A DNA stretch of 64,000 nt from Thiosulfatimonas sediminis (GTDB lineage Bacteria > Pseudomonadota > Gammaproteobacteria > Thiomicrospirales > Thiomicrospiraceae), in NCBI RefSeq assembly GCF_011398355.1, contig NZ_AP021889.1, forward strand, positions 496,001-560,000, in the 5' to 3' direction. The translations under genes and the position numbers were made by a program. Shown piece after piece: positions 45,939-54,834 of the stretch (position 1 is the first letter of the stretch; each line of letters begins with the position of its first letter). Below the pieces are notes generated by a model that searched no databases, was not told the DNA's origin, and was given only the letters and a program-made list of their open reading frames with translations.

Positions 45939-47888
45939 ATGGCATTAACTCGTAATGATACGCTCAGCCAGCTGTCTGCTGGTTGGATGCGCAGCCGTTA
46001 TTTTGTTCGTGATTTTATGGGGCAGTTAGCCATTTTTCTTGTTGTGGCGCTTTTGATGTTGGGCTATGTGTTTTATCAATGGTATCAAGCGATGCCTGCT
46101 GAGGATTTGAATTACCTTTGGTGGTATTGGAAAGCCTATTTTTGGGGTGTCGTGTTGGTATTACCAGAGCATCTGGTTGTGCTTCAATCGGGTGATGAGG
46201 TCATACGTTTGCAAGCACAAGAGGTTTTAAATAATAGTCGATTAACGGACTTTGTAACTATTCACTATGCGCAACTACAAGAGCAAATTGAGCAAGCCTT
46301 GCCCTGGGGCATTGGTGCATGGTTATTGTTAGCCAGTTTGTTTTTCTGGGGAGGTAAACGACAGCGTGATAATGAATTGCTTGAAGGTGTTCAGCAAATT
46401 CCCTTGAGCACTTACCACCGTTATCTGAAAAAGCACAAGCTCAAAAGCCTTTTCAAACTCGGTAATGCTTTTTGGACAAAAGGAGCTGAAAAACAACATC
46501 TTCTGATTGTTGGCGATACCGGTGCAGGGAAGAGTCAATTATTGATTCAACTGCTCAAGTTTATCCGCAGTTTAGGGGATATGGTGGTGCTCTATGATCC
46601 TAAAGGGGATATGGTGCGAGATTTCTATCAACCCGAGTTGGATGTGCTTTACAGTCCATTTGATCAGCGGAGCTCAAAATGGGATGTCTGGCAAGATTTA
46701 AACACGGAACAAGCACTGGAAACCTTTGCGGAAGCGGTGATTAAAGATTCCCCTGGAAAAGACAATTTCTGGGCAAAGACAGCCAGAATGGTATTGGTCG
46801 CCGCTTTAAAGCAAGGTCGAAAAGAACACCTGAGTTTTGTGCAAACCATTCAAAAGTTGGTGAATAGTGATCTTGAAACACTTTCTGAATGGTTGCAGGA
46901 TTCAGAAGTGGCCAGTGATTTTTCAAACCCAAAAACTGCGGCAACGATATTGTCTGAACTCAAAAGCCAAGCAAGGGCTTTGAAGTATCTCGCAGAGAGT
47001 GATTTAGGTTCTGAACAAAAAAATTTCTCAATTGAATCGTTTTTTTCGGAGTGTTTTGAAAAACTAGACGCTGCTGATAAGGGCACCAATAAAACGACGA
47101 TGCCGTGGTTATTTTTGCCGGTGCAAAAGAAATATAAAGCCAGTGCTAGACCTATTATGGCCGCTCAAATAGAACTCATCTCAAACTTCATTCTCTCTCA
47201 GTCCACCAATCGCCATCGCCGAATCTGGTTTGTAATTGATGAGTTACCGAGCCTTGGAAAATTATCCGCATTGCCAGAACTGTTAGCCGAAGGTCGAGGC
47301 TATGGGGTGGCCATGATGTTAGCCATTCAAAATTTTTCACAGTTGCTGAAGCATTATGACAAAGATGATGCGCATAATTTAGCCGGACAGTGTGCAAGCC
47401 TCGTTGCACTTCGTACCTCTGACCCCCAAACAGCTGACTATCTAACCAAACGTTTTGGCAAGCAGATTCGCAAAGAAGTGCAGACCAACCAGTCGCTTTC
47501 CAAAGGCAAAGCCGGATCTTTCTCTCAGGGCCAATCTGAACACATTGCCGAACGAGCGGCTGTGAGTGAAACAGAACTGTCATCCTTGCCGGATTTGAAA
47601 GCCTTCTTTAAAGCGAAGGGTGTGGCGAATCCTGTGAAAATCACTATCCCCATTACCCATATGGAACCCATCAACGAAGCGCATTGTCCAATCGATGAAT
47701 GTCGTCTGTCTGATTGGAGTGGTGATCCTTCTAAAAATGATGCCGATGACATTGGCGAAAAAATCAAGACGGTATCGGTGACTCAGAGTGCTGGTGACTT
47801 GGATCTGCGCGATGGATTGGAGAGTCTGTCTTCCAGTACAAAACCACCTCTATCCTTAAAACCAACTGTGACCACTTGGGATATTTAG
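45939..47888 (+). CDS. Conjugative coupling protein (TrwB/TraD type)
   Basis: 649 residues. Two N-terminal transmembrane segments (about 27-47 and 112-132), Walker A GDTGAGKSQLLIQLLKFI (about 192), MVVLYDPKGDMVRDFY, Walker B RIWFVIDELPSLGKL (about 428) and GVAMMLAIQNFSQL define the VirD4/TraD hexameric ATPase that links the relaxosome to a type IV secretion channel. No channel genes are in the window, so a helper is needed. The relaxase gene starts 11 bp after its stop. Confidence 0.93.
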   Translation: MALTRNDTLSQLSAGWMRSRYFVRDFMGQLAIFLVVALLMLGYVFYQWYQAMPAEDLNYLWWYWKAYFWGVVLVLPEHLVVLQSGDEVIRLQAQEVLNNSRLTDFVTIHYAQLQEQIEQALPWGIGAWLLLASLFFWGGKRQRDNELLEGVQQIPLSTYHRYLKKHKLKSLFKLGNAFWTKGAEKQHLLIVGDTGAGKSQLLIQLLKFIRSLGDMVVLYDPKGDMVRDFYQPELDVLYSPFDQRSSKWDVWQDLNTEQALETFAEAVIKDSPGKDNFWAKTARMVLVAALKQGRKEHLSFVQTIQKLVNSDLETLSEWLQDSEVASDFSNPKTAATILSELKSQARALKYLAESDLGSEQKNFSIESFFSECFEKLDAADKGTNKTTMPWLFLPVQKKYKASARPIMAAQIELISNFILSQSTNRHRRIWFVIDELPSLGKLSALPELLAEGRGYGVAMMLAIQNFSQLLKHYDKDDAHNLAGQCASLVALRTSDPQTADYLTKRFGKQIRKEVQTNQSLSKGKAGSFSQGQSEHIAERAAVSETELSSLPDLKAFFKAKGVANPVKITIPITHMEPINEAHCPIDECRLSDWSGDPSKNDADDIGEKIKTVSVTQSAGDLDLRDGLESLSSSTKPPLSLKPTVTTWDI

Positions 47889-47899
47889 GAGGCAAAACG

Positions 47900-50887
47900 A
47901 TGATGAACGTCACCGCTTTAACCTCCGCCGGTGGTGCGGCGGGGTATTTAACCCAAGACAACTACTACTTGGAAAAAGGAGAGGCGTCTGCTCAGTTTTA
48001 TGGAAAGGGTGCTAAAGAGTTGGGATTAACTGAGCAAGCTGTGACAAATGAAAATGTCACTGCGTTACTCAAAGGCCAGTTACCCAGTGGCACTCAGGTA
48101 GGTAAACCTGATAATCATCGACCAGGGTGGGATGCGACCTTTTCCGCTCCCAAATCTGTGTCCATTCAAGCCTTAGTGGCTGGTGATGAGCGTATTCAAA
48201 CCGCACATGATCAAGCGGTTAAAATCGCGCTTGATCACTATGAAAATCATCTCACGACTCGACAACGCGTGGACGGGAAGATTGAAAAACAGATTACTGG
48301 TTCACTGGTCGCAGCGACGTTTCAGCATCAGACCTCACGTAACCTCGATCCACAGCTACATACTCATGCGGTGGTGATGAATATCACGCAAGGTCAAAAT
48401 GGCGATTGGCGCTCGGTGTCCAGCGAATCGCTTTACCGGATGCAACGGGAACTCGATCAGGTCTATAAAACAGAACTGGAGGCCCGCTTAAATGCGTTAG
48501 GTTATAGAACAGAGAAAACTGAGCAAGGCTTTGAACTCAAATCCGTACCAGAATCTGCAAGGCAAGCGTTTTCAACCCGCTCAAGCCAGGTAGAAGCCGA
48601 ACTGGCAAAACATAATCTCACCCGTCAAGATTCCACCGCTGAGCAACGTCAAACCGCCACCCTTAAAACTCGCCAAGCCAAGCCTACCGAACAAAATCGT
48701 GAGATCTTGCAACGCGGATGGCGACAACAAGCCAAGGACATAGGCTGGCAACCCGAACTAAAGCCCGAGCAAGAGATTTCACAAAATCAGAAGCTGTTAT
48801 CAGCACGTGTTGAGCACACCATTGCCGTCCTCACTGAAAAAGATGCAGTGATCAGCGAGCACGCCATCTATCGCCATCTTAATGGGTCTGACCAAACAGC
48901 AGTCAGTAAGCAGCAATTAGCTGATAACTTAAATCAACTCAAATCCGAGGATAAATTACACAGCCGGGAAATCAGCGCGTTTGATCGTCATACGCGTTTA
49001 AACCTTATAGAACCGGCCATTGTCACTGAACAAGGGCGACAATTGGAGACGCAGATGCTTAGCACAGCGGATCGTATGAACCAACCACAGTCTCCTAGTT
49101 GGCTAGGCAAAATCAGTCCCTCTTTGGAGAAACTGGCTTTGAACAGTGGCTATTTTAAAGGCGGTGCGATCACGTCACCCAAAGCCGCTGCCAAACAAAT
49201 TGACACAAAAATTGCATTGGCGGCACTTAAAGGCCATCATTGGACGGCTGAACAACGTCAGGCCGCCATTGGCATTCTCAGTCATCGAGGAAATCTGACA
49301 CAGTTGCAAGGCTATGCTGGCACCGCCAAAACTTCTTCAGTGCTGGCCTCGATTCGTGACATTGCCCAGCGTGAAGGTTATACAGTAGTGGCTATTGCAC
49401 CCAGCCATGCCGCAAGCCAACAACTGCAAAAGGATATTCAAGCAGATAGGGCGCTGACCACCAGTGGTTATCTTGCTCAGATGCAATCCGGACAACTTTC
49501 AAAAGAACTGGGTAACTCAAAAGTCTTAGTCATACACGATGAAGCAGGCCTGGCCTCCACTGCACAGATGAGGGATCTACTTGTGCAAACTGAGAAAAAC
49601 GGACATCGATTGTTGAACAGTGGTGATCGTTATCAAAAAGCCAGTATTGGTGCCGGTAGTGCCTTTGGACAGTTGATGGATCATAAGGTGCCGACTTATG
49701 AATTGACCACGATCTTTCGACAAAAGGATGCGGATTTAAAACAAGTCGTTGAGCACAGTTTACCCAGTGCCCCCAAAGTCCAGGAAGCCATGCGGTTGCT
49801 GAACGAGAAAGGGCGCATACAACAAATTAAATCCTCAGAAGAGCGCATAAATCTTTTAGCTGGCCAATACACTCAGCTCACACCGGAACAACGTCAGAAG
49901 ACACTACTAATTGATCCCACGCGAAAAGGCGTGGATGCACTCAATGCAACCATCCGCGAACAGCTTCAGGAAAAAAGTGAATTGCCTCCGAATCAAATGA
50001 CGGTCAAAACACTTCACTCGCAAGACATTGCTAAAGTCGACCTTGAAAAAGGTGCCGTTGGTTCGGTGTTTACAGTCGGCCAGGTGATCACGTTAAACTC
50101 GCAATCACTTAAACATCAGGATAAGGACTTAGTAAAAGGCACGAAATGGCAAATCATACAGCTCAACCGCGACAGTAACTCACTGAATGTTCAATCCATG
50201 CAGCAACCTGACCTTGTCAAAACACTTTCTGGCAAGGAGTTAATCAAAACCCATGCGAGTGTTTCTGAACTGAGAGACACGCCCTTGTCAGTGGGGGATG
50301 AGGTGCGTTTTACTGCTTCTGATTCTAGCAAAGGCATTTTGACCAATGAGGCGGCCACCGTTAAAGGGATTGATCCGCAAACTGGTGAAGTCCATCTCTC
50401 AAAAGCCAATGGTCAAACTGTGACACTGGATAGCAAGCAAGCCCTCAATTTAGATTATAACTACGCTAAAACAACTTTTTCCAGTCAAGGGCAAACGGCT
50501 GAACGAGTGCTGTACCATGCGCAGAGCACCAGCACGAATTTGATGAACCAACGAGATTTTTACGTGGGCCTCAGTCGCGCCACTACTGAGATTACCGTGG
50601 TTACTGACTCAAAACGCGATCTGTCGGATCTCATTGAAAAATCGACGGGTGAAAAACACTCTGCACTTGAAAAAGACACTAATTCAAATAGCCAAACGCT
50701 TTCTAGAGAAAATGATTCTCAAAGTAAGAGCAATACCGACAAAAGCATTGAATTTTCTACTTCAAAAGACTCAGATGACAAATTCCATTCTCAATCGGAA
50801 TCAGTCAGTAAGGAGACTGAGGATCGTACCTCAGTCGATTCTGCCACGCGTGAAGAAGCTAAATCGGCTGATATGGATCGTGATTAA
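47900..50887 (+). CDS. MobF-family relaxase-helicase (TrwC/TraI type)
   Basis: 995 residues. The N-terminal relaxase domain has candidate tyrosines in GYLTQDNYYLEKGEA (Y16, Y22, Y23), the FSAPKSVSI motif and the metal-binding LDPQLHTHAVVMN (about 148-160). A RecD-like helicase follows, with Walker A GYAGTAKTSSVL (about 465), VLVIHDEAGLAS and a late FSSQGQTAERVLYH with YVGLSRATTEI. It would nick oriT, stay bound to the strand and unwind it during transfer. The last 90 residues are a low-complexity Ser/Asp/Glu tail. Start at ATG 47900 with GGAGG upstream. Confidence 0.93.
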   Translation: MMNVTALTSAGGAAGYLTQDNYYLEKGEASAQFYGKGAKELGLTEQAVTNENVTALLKGQLPSGTQVGKPDNHRPGWDATFSAPKSVSIQALVAGDERIQTAHDQAVKIALDHYENHLTTRQRVDGKIEKQITGSLVAATFQHQTSRNLDPQLHTHAVVMNITQGQNGDWRSVSSESLYRMQRELDQVYKTELEARLNALGYRTEKTEQGFELKSVPESARQAFSTRSSQVEAELAKHNLTRQDSTAEQRQTATLKTRQAKPTEQNREILQRGWRQQAKDIGWQPELKPEQEISQNQKLLSARVEHTIAVLTEKDAVISEHAIYRHLNGSDQTAVSKQQLADNLNQLKSEDKLHSREISAFDRHTRLNLIEPAIVTEQGRQLETQMLSTADRMNQPQSPSWLGKISPSLEKLALNSGYFKGGAITSPKAAAKQIDTKIALAALKGHHWTAEQRQAAIGILSHRGNLTQLQGYAGTAKTSSVLASIRDIAQREGYTVVAIAPSHAASQQLQKDIQADRALTTSGYLAQMQSGQLSKELGNSKVLVIHDEAGLASTAQMRDLLVQTEKNGHRLLNSGDRYQKASIGAGSAFGQLMDHKVPTYELTTIFRQKDADLKQVVEHSLPSAPKVQEAMRLLNEKGRIQQIKSSEERINLLAGQYTQLTPEQRQKTLLIDPTRKGVDALNATIREQLQEKSELPPNQMTVKTLHSQDIAKVDLEKGAVGSVFTVGQVITLNSQSLKHQDKDLVKGTKWQIIQLNRDSNSLNVQSMQQPDLVKTLSGKELIKTHASVSELRDTPLSVGDEVRFTASDSSKGILTNEAATVKGIDPQTGEVHLSKANGQTVTLDSKQALNLDYNYAKTTFSSQGQTAERVLYHAQSTSTNLMNQRDFYVGLSRATTEITVVTDSKRDLSDLIEKSTGEKHSALEKDTNSNSQTLSRENDSQSKSNTDKSIEFSTSKDSDDKFHSQSESVSKETEDRTSVDSATREEAKSADMDRD

Positions 50888-50920
50888 GAAAAAAACTGCC
50901 CACCCCGGCATTTTAAAAAC

Positions 50921-50953
50921 GCCCCTTCAACAGTGCTCAAGGGGCTTTTTTTT
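50921..50953 (+). terminator. Rho-independent terminator of mobilization operon
   Basis: GCCCCTT-CAACAGTGCTC-AAGGGGC followed by seven T, 30 bp after the relaxase stop. Confidence 0.85.
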
Positions 50954-51019
50954 AAAATCAAGGACTGACCAGCATCTGCGTGCTCGTCAGTGGGATGCCC
51001 CCCCGGTTTTTTTAGCCGC

Positions 51020-51403
51020 TTAACGCGCCTTTGATTGCAGTCGCGCTAGGATGCTTTTCAGTTGCTCACGCCCATGATGCCTTGAGGCCTCATCGATTGG
51101 CGATAGGTGTGGCAAGCTGGCTTGCTGGCGCTTGGGCATACAGCTGATCAGCTGCGCCGGACTTGGCCATTCGGTTACCGTGCTGGCGAGTTTTCGGAAA
51201 GCTCTTTCGATGCGCGGTGCATCAAGCGGTTGATCCCAGCTAATCGGCTGTTCGGCTAGAGCGATTAGCCAAGCCTCACACAGTGCGTATACATCTTCAG
51301 GGCTTCCAGCAAAAGGTGCGCGTTTTAAGCGCAGAGCCATCAGTAGTTGAATGCCCTTAGCCACTTCGACAGAAAGCCATTCAGGCGCTTCTTGTTGTGT
51401 CAT
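51020..51403 (-). CDS. Hypothetical protein, last gene of element 2 minus-strand operon
   Basis: 127 residues. WLSVEVAKGIQLLMALRLKR, ISWDQPLDAPRIERAFRKLA and WPSPAQLISCMP form a pattern I have seen in small proteins of proteobacterial integrative elements and prophages, always with unknown function. A strong AAGGAGG precedes the ATG. It starts 3 bp after the winged-helix protein gene, so the two are co-translated. Confidence 0.65.
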   Translation of the reverse strand: MTQQEAPEWLSVEVAKGIQLLMALRLKRAPFAGSPEDVYALCEAWLIALAEQPISWDQPLDAPRIERAFRKLASTVTEWPSPAQLISCMPKRQQASLPHLSPIDEASRHHGREQLKSILARLQSKAR

Positions 51404-51406
51404 GGT

Positions 51407-51892
51407 TTAACCTCCTTTACGATTTGCCAGAAAAGCCTGTATTCCAGCACTCGCTGATGAGAAATCGCTGGTGCTTTTGCCCTTTTGAACCATTGATTGA
51501 TTTTGGGCGGTTATTCCTCCTTTATCTTTATTTTTCAATGTTTTTTCTATATCAGCCGGCTGAGCAGGAGTGGCTGACCGTCGCGTGGTTTGACCATTCA
51601 TGGTGAGACCATCGGTGGTATTCTGAGGGATGGTTGACCAAGTGTGAATCCACTTAAAGCGACCGTCGGGCATCTGCTTCTTTTTTTGTCGAAAATATCC
51701 GTTTTTTTGCAGTTCCAGACGAATTTTTCGCCATTTTTTCTCAGTGATACCGAGTATCGTGCAGAGGTGGGCGACACAAAGCTTCCAACCCGGTGGGCGA
51801 CCGATTAGCCAAGCCAGCACCAGTCTTGCTTCAAGCGATAGCTCGCGCGCTTCTAAGATACGCTGGGGCACTTTTGCATAGGGCTCAGTCAT
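51407..51892 (-). CDS. Winged-helix protein, putative replication/partition regulator
   Basis: 161 residues. YAKVPQRILEARELSLEARL, VLAWLIGRPPGWKLCVAHLC then TILGITEKKWRKIRLELQKN is a winged-helix fold like those at the N-terminus of plasmid and phage replication initiators; RFKWIHTWSTIPQ is the wing. The C-terminal 70 residues are polar and probably disordered. Very strong AAGGAGG site. Overlaps the previous gene by 8 bp. Confidence 0.6.
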   Translation of the reverse strand: MTEPYAKVPQRILEARELSLEARLVLAWLIGRPPGWKLCVAHLCTILGITEKKWRKIRLELQKNGYFRQKKKQMPDGRFKWIHTWSTIPQNTTDGLTMNGQTTRRSATPAQPADIEKTLKNKDKGGITAQNQSMVQKGKSTSDFSSASAGIQAFLANRKGG

Positions 51893-52169
51893 GCGCGCCT
51901 CCTTGCGGGACTTGTGTTTTTAGCCAAAAGGTCAGGTCTGAAAGCATTAGATGCTGGCGAGTCAAGTCGATGACTTTCTCTTGGAACAGCTCAGCGTCTG
52001 AAGAATCCAGCCCATCGCAGCTGTACCCAATGTCTAAAAGAGTCTTTTCAACTCGAGTGTCGATAAGCGAAATTGCTTCAAAAGCCTGCTCACGCTCAAG
52101 CGAGGCAAGGGCTTCACCGCGCAGTAGGGCTGTGCGCACCCTTTGATGGATTTGCTCAATGTTGGTCAT
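51885..52169 (-). CDS. Small hypothetical protein
   Basis: 94 residues starting MTNIEQIHQRVRTALLRGEA, helical and acidic, no recognisable motif. Start at ATG 52169 with GAGGAGG upstream; longer frames to 52409 run through the AlpA-like gene and are not credible. It overlaps the AlpA-like gene by 14 bp and the next gene by 8 bp, so it belongs to a translationally coupled four-gene operon. Confidence 0.6.
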   Translation of the reverse strand: MTNIEQIHQRVRTALLRGEALASLEREQAFEAISLIDTRVEKTLLDIGYSCDGLDSSDAELFQEKVIDLTRQHLMLSDLTFWLKTQVPQGGAHD

Positions 52170-52359
52170 CGTCAGCACCTCCTCGAAGGTTTTGAATAGC
52201 GTTGCAAAGGCTAATCTCTGTGAAATACCAGCGACCGTTGATGCGCTCAGCGCCCTTAATCTGACCAGCGATAATCTTTTTGCGGACGGTTTCTGGCTGC
52301 TGCCCGAATTTTTGAGCAGCCTTAGAGAGAGGAATAAGTTTTTCTGAAATTTGGTGCAT
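52156..52359 (-). CDS. AlpA/excisionase-like small DNA-binding protein
   Basis: 67 residues. EKLIPLSKAAQKFGQQPETV, RKKIIAGQIKGAERINGRW and YFTEISL match the MerR-type helix-turn-helix of excisionase/AlpA proteins. Such proteins control excision of integrative elements. First gene of the minus-strand operon running to 51020. GGAGAAAA precedes the ATG. Could serve as the directionality factor of integrase 2, or as an operon regulator. Confidence 0.68.
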   Translation of the reverse strand: MHQISEKLIPLSKAAQKFGQQPETVRKKIIAGQIKGAERINGRWYFTEISLCNAIQNLRGGADDDQH

Positions 52360-52490
52360 GATTTTTTCTCCATGAGAATGCTGTTAATTACTGTGTTTTG
52401 CCGCGACATGGAGGAATTTTGCTACAAGTTTTGATTGTTTAAAAATGTTTTGTTAGAATTAAACAATCCATTTTGTGTTTAGGTTATATT

Positions 52491-53489
52491 ATGATTCCAA
52501 AAAGTGATTCTGAAAGGTACTGGGCTGGTTATGTAAATGAGCAAACCATGAAGCCAGTGAATTATGTGATCGACCTAAAAGAGCCATTTTTCTCAACTTC
52601 AACTCATCCCAAATACTTTGGTCAAGAACTGAAGGAGTTTTTGAAGTACCACAGTGTGCAACTTGAATATGCGGGTTATGAACTTTTGTCGGTAACCACC
52701 GAAGGTTTTGATGTTTATATTCAAGGGTTAGGTAGGGATAGAACGGAAAACTTACGGTATGACTTGGAAGGTTTTCAAAATGTCCGAGATTTTTGGAGTG
52801 AAAAGGAAAAGTATGACGAATCAGTCTACCTAGCACCTTCTCAAGAGCAGTTGAAGAGGGCGGTTGATGCACTTCATTTTGCACACATTCACTTTTGTTC
52901 TGCGTTGCCAATAGTATCTGGCTTAGATTCAGAAAGTTTGAATGATTATATGGAGAGAGGTATTTCCAATACTTTTGCTCATCAATCATCAAAATCACTT
53001 TTAAAAGGGGAATTTCATCTTGAAGATACCAGAGAGGAGCGTAGTAAGGCATTAAAACATTGGTCAGAAAAGGTGAAAAGCCAGAAATCAGAAGAATCAT
53101 TCGCGCAATTAATTTTGGCTTTTGATGAGGTGCTTAAAGATTTGTTGATTGACTTTAATAATGCAGTGAGTCCTCGCGAAGCTAGAAAAATGGCGGCGTC
53201 TCATGCGAAAAAAAATTCATCAAAGCTGACCATTCATCTGACTAAATTTTTAGATTTATGTTTAGAGGAGGATTTGCCAGAATCCAGAGTCAATCAGCTT
53301 ATTGCAGAGGCAGGCTTGAAATTACCAGCCACATCTATCCATAACTGGATGCATAAGCGAAAAAAGGCTCGACTTGGAGATTTTGATATTTCTCAAGATA
53401 AAACCTCTGAAGAGGCGTTAAAGAAAATAGAAGAAGGTGTTAATAAAGTTAGAAATAGCGAAGTCTTTTTGAAACTAAACAATAGTTAG
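52491..53489 (+). CDS. Unknown protein beside Abi gene, element 2
   Basis: 332 residues, not recognised. Sequence is acidic and mixed, with an N-terminal part containing aromatic residues (YWAGYVNEQTMKPVNYVIDL) and a C-terminal helical third (LPESRVNQLIAEAGLKLPAT, IHNWMHKRKKARLG) that might be helix-turn-helix. Start at ATG 52491; the TTG at 52473 has nothing in favour. It is divergent from the AlpA-like operon and convergent with the Abi_2 gene. Its low-GC character and location suggest accessory or defence cargo. Confidence 0.6.
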   Translation: MIPKSDSERYWAGYVNEQTMKPVNYVIDLKEPFFSTSTHPKYFGQELKEFLKYHSVQLEYAGYELLSVTTEGFDVYIQGLGRDRTENLRYDLEGFQNVRDFWSEKEKYDESVYLAPSQEQLKRAVDALHFAHIHFCSALPIVSGLDSESLNDYMERGISNTFAHQSSKSLLKGEFHLEDTREERSKALKHWSEKVKSQKSEESFAQLILAFDEVLKDLLIDFNNAVSPREARKMAASHAKKNSSKLTIHLTKFLDLCLEEDLPESRVNQLIAEAGLKLPATSIHNWMHKRKKARLGDFDISQDKTSEEALKKIEEGVNKVRNSEVFLKLNNS

Positions 53490-53500
53490 TGGTTATTTGT

Positions 53501-54367
53501 TTAGTATCGATTCAGCTCATTTCGGTGGACTAGATTGTACTTTGTAAATAAACAATCTATGTCTGAAGACCAATTATTGGGAAGTGGAATATGATCTAGA
53601 TAATATTCAACAATGAGTTTCATAGTGGCAAAGCTTTCCGGGTTTTGAAAATGGATTTTTTTGCGTTTATAGTTACTGGGTTTAACTCGGATAGGCGAGC
53701 GCAGTATTTGCGCATGGTGTGCGGCATGGTTTCTCAATACGGTTAATGAATGAATCCAAGAGCGAAATACCTCAGGCTGGTCAATGTCAAATTTCATACT
53801 GATGGCTTTTTTGACGGTCGGGTCTTTTAGGATCGAATAAGTTTTTGACCAGAACCCAAAAGACACGATTTCTGAAACCGCCCAACTGGGCGGTAACTCA
53901 GGCTGATCGTAATGCTTGTAATAGTGCTGAACGAATGTTCGCTTTTGTGCATTTTTTAGATCTTCACGGATCTTATAAGTGAGCTTTTCATGATTCCATT
54001 CACGTGTATTGTTAAAAATGCTGTCATTTAAGAACCAGTGCGCACCATAGCGAAGACTCAGAGAGTTTGACATGACAGTTCTGATGGCTACTTCGATTCG
54101 ATCAATAGCATTGATGATTAGGCCTCTTAATTCCCTATCAAACTCATATTGTTGACGTAAATACTCAAAATCAAAAGATTCCGGAAAAGATTTACTTTCT
54201 GGATGAATATAGTGGTGAAGATAGCCCTTTAATCGATAGGCGCCGACAAAATGAAAATAAGCTAAAGCGACGTCGTATTGGCGATCCGCGACAATCAACC
54301 CATTGCGGATATATTTATCGAGCAATGCTTTTGGCGTCAGTGGCTCTTTATCATAGGGTTTTTTCAT
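53501..54367 (-). CDS. Abi_2 family (AbiD/AbiF-like) HEPN abortive-infection protein
   Basis: About 288 residues. LTPKALLDKYIRNGLIVADR, FHFVGAYRLKGYLHHYI, FDFEYLRQQYEFDRELRGLI, INAIDRIEVAIRTVMSNSLS and HWFLNDSIF define Abi_2. The C-terminal VLRNHAAHHAQILRSP holds the HEPN RNase motif R-x4-H (RNHAAH). The start is ATG 54367: the upstream ATG at 54421 lies inside a structured RNA and its terminator. AbiF-type proteins are known with conserved upstream RNAs that hold them inactive, a layout akin to an RNA-antitoxin system and proposed to be ancestral to Cas13. Confidence 0.88.
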   Translation of the reverse strand: MKKPYDKEPLTPKALLDKYIRNGLIVADRQYDVALAYFHFVGAYRLKGYLHHYIHPESKSFPESFDFEYLRQQYEFDRELRGLIINAIDRIEVAIRTVMSNSLSLRYGAHWFLNDSIFNNTREWNHEKLTYKIREDLKNAQKRTFVQHYYKHYDQPELPPSWAVSEIVSFGFWSKTYSILKDPTVKKAISMKFDIDQPEVFRSWIHSLTVLRNHAAHHAQILRSPIRVKPSNYKRKKIHFQNPESFATMKLIVEYYLDHIPLPNNWSSDIDCLFTKYNLVHRNELNRY

Positions 54368-54401
54368 GTGGTGGATGAAATCAATCGTGAATTTTAGATA
54401 T

Positions 54402-54470
54402 AAAAAACCCGCCTTTTGCACTTCTGATTTAACAGTTCCCTACCCGAAAGTAGGAAGTGTGGCGGGTATG
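54402..54470 (-). ncRNA. abiF-type structured RNA upstream of Abi_2 gene
   Basis: On the minus strand: outer arm CCCGCC (54466-54461), inner arm CACTTC (54459-54454), hairpin CTAC-TTTCGG-GTAG (54453-54440), a single-stranded stretch GGAACTGTTAAATCA, then GAAGTG (54424-54419), CAAAA, GGCGGG (54413-54408) and six U (54407-54402). All three stems pair perfectly. This nested form directly before an Abi_2 gene matches the known abiF RNA motif. The outer stem plus U-run also acts as a terminator, so most transcripts would stop before abi. Confidence 0.85.
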
Positions 54471-54485
54471 TTGTTTGTAATCATC

Positions 54486-54824
54486 TTAGTTTTTTTGCTT
54501 CTTGTCAACTATTTGTGACTTGTGAGGTTGAAATACCGAGTCATTGCAGGCTTCCAACGTTGACAAGATTATTACATTAGAAACAGGGGTTAATGCCAAT
54601 TTCTGTTCATGGAAGAGAATAAAGTCTCTTGTGGTTGCGGACAAACTATAGCTCTTCGCAAGTCCTTCAATAACGCGGAATAATTCGCTTTGTGATAAAG
54701 GGTTTTTAAGGGTGGACGCGTCTGTCATATTTTGCAAAGTCTTAGGTTTAAATCCACCGCTACCCAAAAATCTAACAATTATCGGCATCAGCGTTTGGAT
54801 GTCCTGTTGAAAATATTCTGTCAT
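54486..54824 (-). CDS. Hypothetical protein co-transcribed with integrase 2
   Basis: 112 residues, no known motif (FQQDIQTLMPIIVRFLGSGG, LFRVIEGLAKSYSLSATTRD). It starts 10 bp after the stop of integrase 2 with AAGAGGAA upstream, and is followed by the abiF-type RNA. It could be a small regulator of excision or a further part of the abi module. Function not assignable. Confidence 0.55.
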   Translation of the reverse strand: MTEYFQQDIQTLMPIIVRFLGSGGFKPKTLQNMTDASTLKNPLSQSELFRVIEGLAKSYSLSATTRDFILFHEQKLALTPVSNVIILSTLEACNDSVFQPHKSQIVDKKQKN

Positions 54825-54834
54825 GGTATTCCTC

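Noticed and set aside
53501-54421. Longer Abi_2 protein starting at 54421
   Set aside because: The extra 18 codons lie inside the structured RNA and its U-run; the ATG at 54367 gives the family's usual beginning.
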